From contig NZ_CP062253.1 of assembly GCF_014863585.1 (NCBI RefSeq), positions 5,145,001-5,209,000 of the forward strand: a stretch of 64,000 nucleotides of DNA, in the 5' to 3' direction. The notes under the pieces are model-generated. The model was not told the origin of the DNA. It searched no databases and saw nothing but the letters and a program-made list of their open reading frames with translations. Made by a program: the position numbers and the translations under genes. Positions 60,187-64,000 of this stretch are shown here, piece by piece; the first letter of the stretch is position 1, and each line of letters begins with the position of its first letter. Origin of the DNA: Pseudomonas gozinkensis (GTDB lineage: Bacteria > Pseudomonadota > Gammaproteobacteria > Pseudomonadales > Pseudomonadaceae).

Positions 60187-62136
60187 ATGGACTTTTTCAA
60201 GACGGCGCCTGTGCGCTTTCTGCTACTGGTCACCGGCGCCTGGCTGGTGGTGTTTCTCCTGACCCGAACCGTGCTGTTGCTGACTCATCTGGATGAGGCT
60301 GGCGGCGTAGCGCTTTCCATGTTTGGCATCGGCTTGCTGTATGACCTGGGCTTTCTCGCCTATGCCGCGTTGCCGTTGGGCCTGTACCTGCTGTTGTGTC
60401 CGCCGGCCCTGTGGCGCCGACGCGGTCATCGCTGGTTCCTTCAGGGGCTGCTGACGGTCAGTCTGTTCGCCATGCTGTTCACCTCCGTGGCCGAATGGCT
60501 GTTCTGGGACGAGTTCGGCGTGCGCTTCAACTTCATCGCCGTCGACTATCTGGTGTATTCCGATGAAGTCCTGAACAACGTGCTGGAGTCGTACCCGATC
60601 GGCACCTTGCTGAGCATTCTTGCGTTGCTCGCCGTCGCGCTGAGTTTCGCGTTGCGCAAACCTTTCAACGCGGCGCTCGACGCCCCGCTGCCACCACTGC
60701 GCGGTCGCCTGCTCAATGCGTTCGGTCTGTTGGTCGTCGCGGGTCTGAGCCTGCAACTGCTCAGCCAGGACGCGCCGCGCGCTCAGGGCGGCAATGCCTA
60801 TCAGAATGAACTGGCGAGCAATGGCCCGTATCAGTTCTTCGCCGCGTTCCGTAACAACGAGCTGGACTATGGCCAGTTCTACAGCAGTCTGTCGCCGGAA
60901 AAAGTCGCCAGCCAGATCCGTGCTGAACTGAGCGAGCCCAACGCGCGCTTCATCGGCCAGGACCCACAGGACATCCGCCGGGTGATCGACAACCCGGGCA
61001 CTGTGCGTAAGCCGAACATCGTGCTGGTTACCATCGAAAGCCTCAGTGCCAAGTACCTGGGCAGCAATGGCGATGAGCGCAACCTGACACCGAATCTGGA
61101 TGCCTTGCGCAAGCAGAGTCTGTACTTCAACAACTTCTACGCCACCGGCACCCGCACCGATCGGGGCCTGGAAGCCATCACCCTGGCCATTCCGCCGACA
61201 CCGGGCCGTTCGATCGTCAAGCGCATCGGCCGCGAAAGCGGCTTCGCCAGCCTCGGGCAGCAACTGAGTGCCGTCGGCTACGACAGCGTGTTCGTCTACG
61301 GCGGACGCGGTTACTTCGACAACATGAACGCGTTCTTCAGCGGCAACGGCTACCGTGTCGTCGATCAGAGCAGCGTCGATGAATCGGAGATTCACTTCAA
61401 GAATGCCTGGGGCATGGCCGACGAGGATCTGTACAAACAGACGCTGAAACTGGCCGATGCTGATTACGCCAGACAGCAGCCATTTCTGTTGCAGCTGATG
61501 ACCACCTCCAACCACCGCCCTTACACCTATCCGGACAACCGGATCGACATCAAGTCCGGCAACGGTCGCGATGGCGCGGTGAAATACACCGACTATGCCA
61601 TCGGCCAGTTCCTGGAGCAGGCACGGCAGAAACCGTGGTTCGACAACACGATCTTCATCTTCGTCGCCGACCACACCGCCGGCAGCGCGGGCAAGGAAGA
61701 CTTGCCGATCAGCAACTACCAGATCCCGCTGTTCATCTATGCACCGAAGCTGATCGAGCCACGGGAAAACGCTCAACTGGCCAGCCAGATCGACCTCGCG
61801 CCGACCCTGCTGGGTTTGCTGAACCTCGATTACCAATCGACGTTCTTCGGTCGCAACCTGTTGCAGGACAACCCGCTGCCACCCCGGGTCGTGGTCGGCA
61901 ACTATCAGCACCTGGGACTGTTCGACGGCAAGGATCTGGCGATCCTCAGTCCGCGTCAGGGCCTGCGCCGGCATGACGATGCGCTGACCGAAAGTCGCGA
62001 GTCCAAAGCCGGCAGCGACGACCCGCTGATCAGCCGCGCCATCACGTATTACCAAACCGCCAGTTATGGCTTCAAGCAACAGCTGCTTGGCTGGAAAGCG
62101 CCCAAGGAGGGTGCCGAGCAAGTCAGCGAACGTTAA
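60187..62136 (+). CDS. LTA-synthase-family membrane sulfatase/phosphotransferase
   Basis: A 649-residue protein with about five N-terminal helices (residues 8-200) and a periplasmic alkaline-phosphatase-fold domain from about 270. Metal and nucleophile motifs are VTIESLSAKYLG (Glu ligand), FYATGTRTDRGLEA (catalytic Thr) and FVADHTAGS (Asp-His). Relatives transfer phosphoglycerol or phosphoethanolamine to glycans or lipid A. It faces colR and has a ColR-like site, suggesting envelope remodelling under metal or polymyxin-type stress (inference). A hairpin separates it from a PAP2 gene. Confidence 0.88.
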   Translation: MDFFKTAPVRFLLLVTGAWLVVFLLTRTVLLLTHLDEAGGVALSMFGIGLLYDLGFLAYAALPLGLYLLLCPPALWRRRGHRWFLQGLLTVSLFAMLFTSVAEWLFWDEFGVRFNFIAVDYLVYSDEVLNNVLESYPIGTLLSILALLAVALSFALRKPFNAALDAPLPPLRGRLLNAFGLLVVAGLSLQLLSQDAPRAQGGNAYQNELASNGPYQFFAAFRNNELDYGQFYSSLSPEKVASQIRAELSEPNARFIGQDPQDIRRVIDNPGTVRKPNIVLVTIESLSAKYLGSNGDERNLTPNLDALRKQSLYFNNFYATGTRTDRGLEAITLAIPPTPGRSIVKRIGRESGFASLGQQLSAVGYDSVFVYGGRGYFDNMNAFFSGNGYRVVDQSSVDESEIHFKNAWGMADEDLYKQTLKLADADYARQQPFLLQLMTTSNHRPYTYPDNRIDIKSGNGRDGAVKYTDYAIGQFLEQARQKPWFDNTIFIFVADHTAGSAGKEDLPISNYQIPLFIYAPKLIEPRENAQLASQIDLAPTLLGLLNLDYQSTFFGRNLLQDNPLPPRVVVGNYQHLGLFDGKDLAILSPRQGLRRHDDALTESRESKAGSDDPLISRAITYYQTASYGFKQQLLGWKAPKEGAEQVSER

Positions 62137-62142
62137 TCGAAG

Positions 62143-62170
62143 CGCCCCGGGCTGATGCCCCGGGGCGTTT
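62143..62170 (+). terminator. hairpin between the LTA-synthase-like and PAP2 genes
   Basis: Nine-base arms CGCCCCGGG and complement with a 7-base loop, followed by TTTC. Probably a partial terminator, since the next gene begins 18 bases later. Confidence 0.6.
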
Positions 62171-62187
62171 CCCGCTCTGGATATGTC

Positions 62188-62931
62188 ATGTCATCAAGCG
62201 TTGTACGCCCTGCCCCTCGCCCGCTGAATGTCTGGTTGTGCCTGGGCATTCCAGCCGTGGCGGCCGTCATTCTGGTTCTGTTGGAGCTGACCGATCTGGA
62301 CATGGATCTGGCCCGGCTCTTCTATGACCCGGCTGCCGGCGACTTCATCGGCCGCCACAGTTACTTCCTGGAAAACATCCTCCACGACCGCGCCAAACAA
62401 GTAGTGATCGCCTTTTCGGTGTTTGCCATCCTCGGGTTCATCGGTGCGTTTTTCATCGACCGGCTCAAACCGTTCAAGCGTGAGCTGGGTTGCCTGGTGT
62501 TGTCGCTGGGTCTGGCCACTTCTTTCGTCACGCCGGTGAAAGCCGTGACGGCAGTGCAATGCCCCTGGAGCCTGGAACAGTTCGGCGGCCACGAAACCTA
62601 CAGCAAACTGCTGGATCATCGCCCGCCGACCGACAAGCCTGGCCGTTGCTGGCCGGGTGGTCATGCGGCCACCGGTTTTACCTTGTTTGCGCTGTTCTTC
62701 GTGCTGCGTGACCGTCGCCCACGGCTGGCCCGTCAGGCGTTCATCTTTGCCTTCGCGCTGGGTTCGGTGTTCTCGATCAGCCGAATGATGCAGGGCGCGC
62801 ACTTCTTCTCACACAACGTGTGGACGGCGATCTTTTGCTGGCTGATCTGTCTGGGGTCGTATTACTTCGTGTTGTATCGACCGGCATTGAAAAGCCAGGC
62901 CATTGTGAAAGCACAGCCTATCGGTGTCTGA
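62188..62931 (+). CDS. PAP2-family membrane phosphatase
   Basis: A 247-residue protein with about six helices and the PAP2 motifs: KAVTAVQCPW region, GRCWPGGHAATGF (PGGH in place of PSGH) and SRMMQGAHFFSHNVW (conserved SR and His, with His instead of the usual Asp). Such enzymes remove phosphate from lipid phosphates, undecaprenyl pyrophosphate or lipid A. ATG 62188 has a weak ribosome-binding site, so translation may depend on the upstream gene. Together with the upstream transferase it could exchange a lipid phosphate group (inference). Confidence 0.82.
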   Translation: MSSSVVRPAPRPLNVWLCLGIPAVAAVILVLLELTDLDMDLARLFYDPAAGDFIGRHSYFLENILHDRAKQVVIAFSVFAILGFIGAFFIDRLKPFKRELGCLVLSLGLATSFVTPVKAVTAVQCPWSLEQFGGHETYSKLLDHRPPTDKPGRCWPGGHAATGFTLFALFFVLRDRRPRLARQAFIFAFALGSVFSISRMMQGAHFFSHNVWTAIFCWLICLGSYYFVLYRPALKSQAIVKAQPIGV

Positions 62932-62955
62932 ACTGACGCTGGATTGAACGCAATA

Positions 62956-62989
62956 AAAAACCCCGCTGGCTTGCGCCGGCGGGGTTTTT
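62956..62989. terminator. bidirectional terminator between PAP2 and groEL
   Basis: AAAAACCCCGC and complement plus an inner TGGC/GCCG pair around TTGC, with A-run and T-run on both sides. Serves convergent genes. Confidence 0.93.
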
Positions 62990-63010
62990 CGTTACAGGGG
63001 TAAGGCTGGC

Positions 63011-64000
63011 TTACATCATGCCGCCCATGCCCCCCATGCCGCCCATGTCTGGCATACCGCCGCCAGCTGCACCTTCTTTCTTCGGTGCGTCAGCAACGGC
63101 AGCTTCGGTGGTCAGGATCAGACCGCCGATCGACGATGCAGCTTGCAGAGCGGAACGAGTTACCTTGGTTGGGTCCAGGATGCCCATTTCGATCATGTCG
63201 CCGTACTCGCCAGTCGCAGCGTTGTAACCGAAGTTACCTTTGCCGTTCTTGACTTCGTTGACCACAACGCTTGGCTCGTCGCCGCTGTTGGCAGCGATCT
63301 GACGCAGCGGAGCTTCAACAGCGCGACGCAGAACAGCGATACCTACGTCCTGGTCAGCGTTATCGCCTTTCAGGTTGACGATAGCGTTCAGAGCGCGGAT
63401 CAGCGCAACGCCGCCGCCAGGTACCACGCCTTCTTCAACGGCTGCACGGGTAGCGTGCAGGGCGTCTTCAACGCGGGCTTTCTTCTCTTTCATTTCAACT
63501 TCGGAACCGGCGCCAACCTTGATCACTGCAACGCCGCCAGACAGCTTGGCCAGACGCTCTTGCAGTTTTTCACGGTCGTAGTCCGAGGAAGTTTCGGCAA
63601 CCTGAGCACGGATCTGAGCGATACGCGCCTGGATGTCGCCTTCAACGCCAGCACCGTCAACGATGATGGTGTTTTCCTTGGACAGGGTCACGCGCTTGGC
63701 GCTACCCAGGTGTTCCAGGGTGGTGCTTTCCAGGCTCAGGCCGATCTCTTCGGAGATAACGGTACCGCCGGTCAGTACGGCGATGTCCTGCAGCATGGCC
63801 TTGCGACGGTCGCCGAAGCCTGGAGCCTTGACGGCTGCGACTTTAACGATGCCACGCATGTTGTTCACAACCAGAGTCGCCAGGGCTTCGCCTTCAACGT
63901 CTTCGGCAACGATCAGCAGTGGACGGCCGGCTTTGGCAACGGCTTCCAGTACTGGCAGCATTTCGCGGATGTTCGAGATTTTCTTGTCGACCAGCAGGAT
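63011..64000 (-). CDS. groEL: chaperonin GroEL, C-terminal 330 codons (5' end outside window)
   Basis: The 3' part of the 60-kDa chaperonin gene; it continues beyond the right edge. It covers the apical domain ([63 protein letters not shown]), the intermediate domain ([25 protein letters not shown]) and the equatorial C-terminus, ending in the GGM-rich tail ([14 protein letters not shown]). With GroES it forms the double-ring folding chamber in the cytoplasm. groES would be expected upstream, off the window. Confidence 0.98.
   Translation of the reverse strand: MLLVDKKISNIREMLPVLEAVAKAGRPLLIVAEDVEGEALATLVVNNMRGIVKVAAVKAPGFGDRRKAMLQDIAVLTGGTVISEEIGLSLESTTLEHLGSAKRVTLSKENTIIVDGAGVEGDIQARIAQIRAQVAETSSDYDREKLQERLAKLSGGVAVIKVGAGSEVEMKEKKARVEDALHATRAAVEEGVVPGGGVALIRALNAIVNLKGDNADQDVGIAVLRRAVEAPLRQIAANSGDEPSVVVNEVKNGKGNFGYNAATGEYGDMIEMGILDPTKVTRSALQAASSIGGLILTTEAAVADAPKKEGAAGGGMPDMGGMGGMGGMM

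Noticed and set aside
60223..62121. About 630-codon open frame antisense to the LTA-synthase-like gene
   Set aside because: No motif, and the plus-strand protein has helices plus a complete metal-site pattern.

Overview
The window is about 64 kb of GC-rich chromosome from a Pseudomonas, most likely of the P. fluorescens group. The grounds are codon and amino-acid style, many dispersed REP/REPIN palindromes of the type tgtgggagc...gctcccaca, the encoded pathways, and gene order. From memory, two blocks follow P. aeruginosa PAO1 order. One is ferredoxin reductase - GGDEF protein - class I fumarase at the left edge. The other runs sodB-bifA-icmP-(PA4371 to PA4373)-mexVW, then inaA - methyltransferase - colS - colR and groEL. 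No rRNA, tRNA, IS element or CRISPR array was seen.

Layout. 0-3 kb: the start of an iron-sulfur reductase gene, a membrane diguanylate cyclase, and fumarase. 3.1-13.1 kb: an accessory Tc-type insecticidal toxin locus with one TcB (SpvB/TcdB-like) gene and two TcC (RHS) genes whose C-termini differ; no TcA gene is present. 13.2-17.9 kb: a DctB/DctD-like sigma-54 two-component system and a 2-oxoglutarate permease (kgtP) preceded by a clear -24/-12 promoter. 18-22.3 kb: a four-repeat membrane protein, a small secreted protein with 14-residue tandem repeats, a flavin reductase-like protein, a monooxygenase and an AraC regulator. 22.4-31 kb: a LysR-controlled catabolic unit with a ThDP decarboxylase (2-ketoarginine decarboxylase type), an aldehyde dehydrogenase and a polyamine-type ABC transporter. 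A 26-base element occurs upstream of both transcription units.

31-43 kb: an NAD(P)-binding oxidoreductase, an atypical secreted metallo-beta-lactamase-fold protein and a LysR regulator; pobR/pobA for 4-hydroxybenzoate; an MFS exporter; a periplasmic Cache protein; a membrane coiled-coil protein; an epimerase-like reductase; and argP with an ACT protein and argO. 43-56 kb: sodB, the c-di-GMP phosphodiesterase bifA, a probable Fur-controlled imelysin / di-heme oxidoreductase / imelysin / DUF1513 cassette, and the MexVW-type RND pump. 56-64 kb: a ColRS envelope-stress module with a methyltransferase/InaA operon on one side and an LTA-synthase-like transferase plus PAP2 phosphatase on the other, ending in the 3' part of groEL.

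The strongest regulatory observations are: the sigma-54 promoter linking the DctBD-like pair to kgtP; the shared LysR element; two ColR-box-like sites lying 70-71 bases upstream of two different start codons; a Fur-box-like palindrome inside the icmP promoter; and a perfect 22-base palindrome in front of the toxin locus. Synteny and family statements come from memory. No database search was run.
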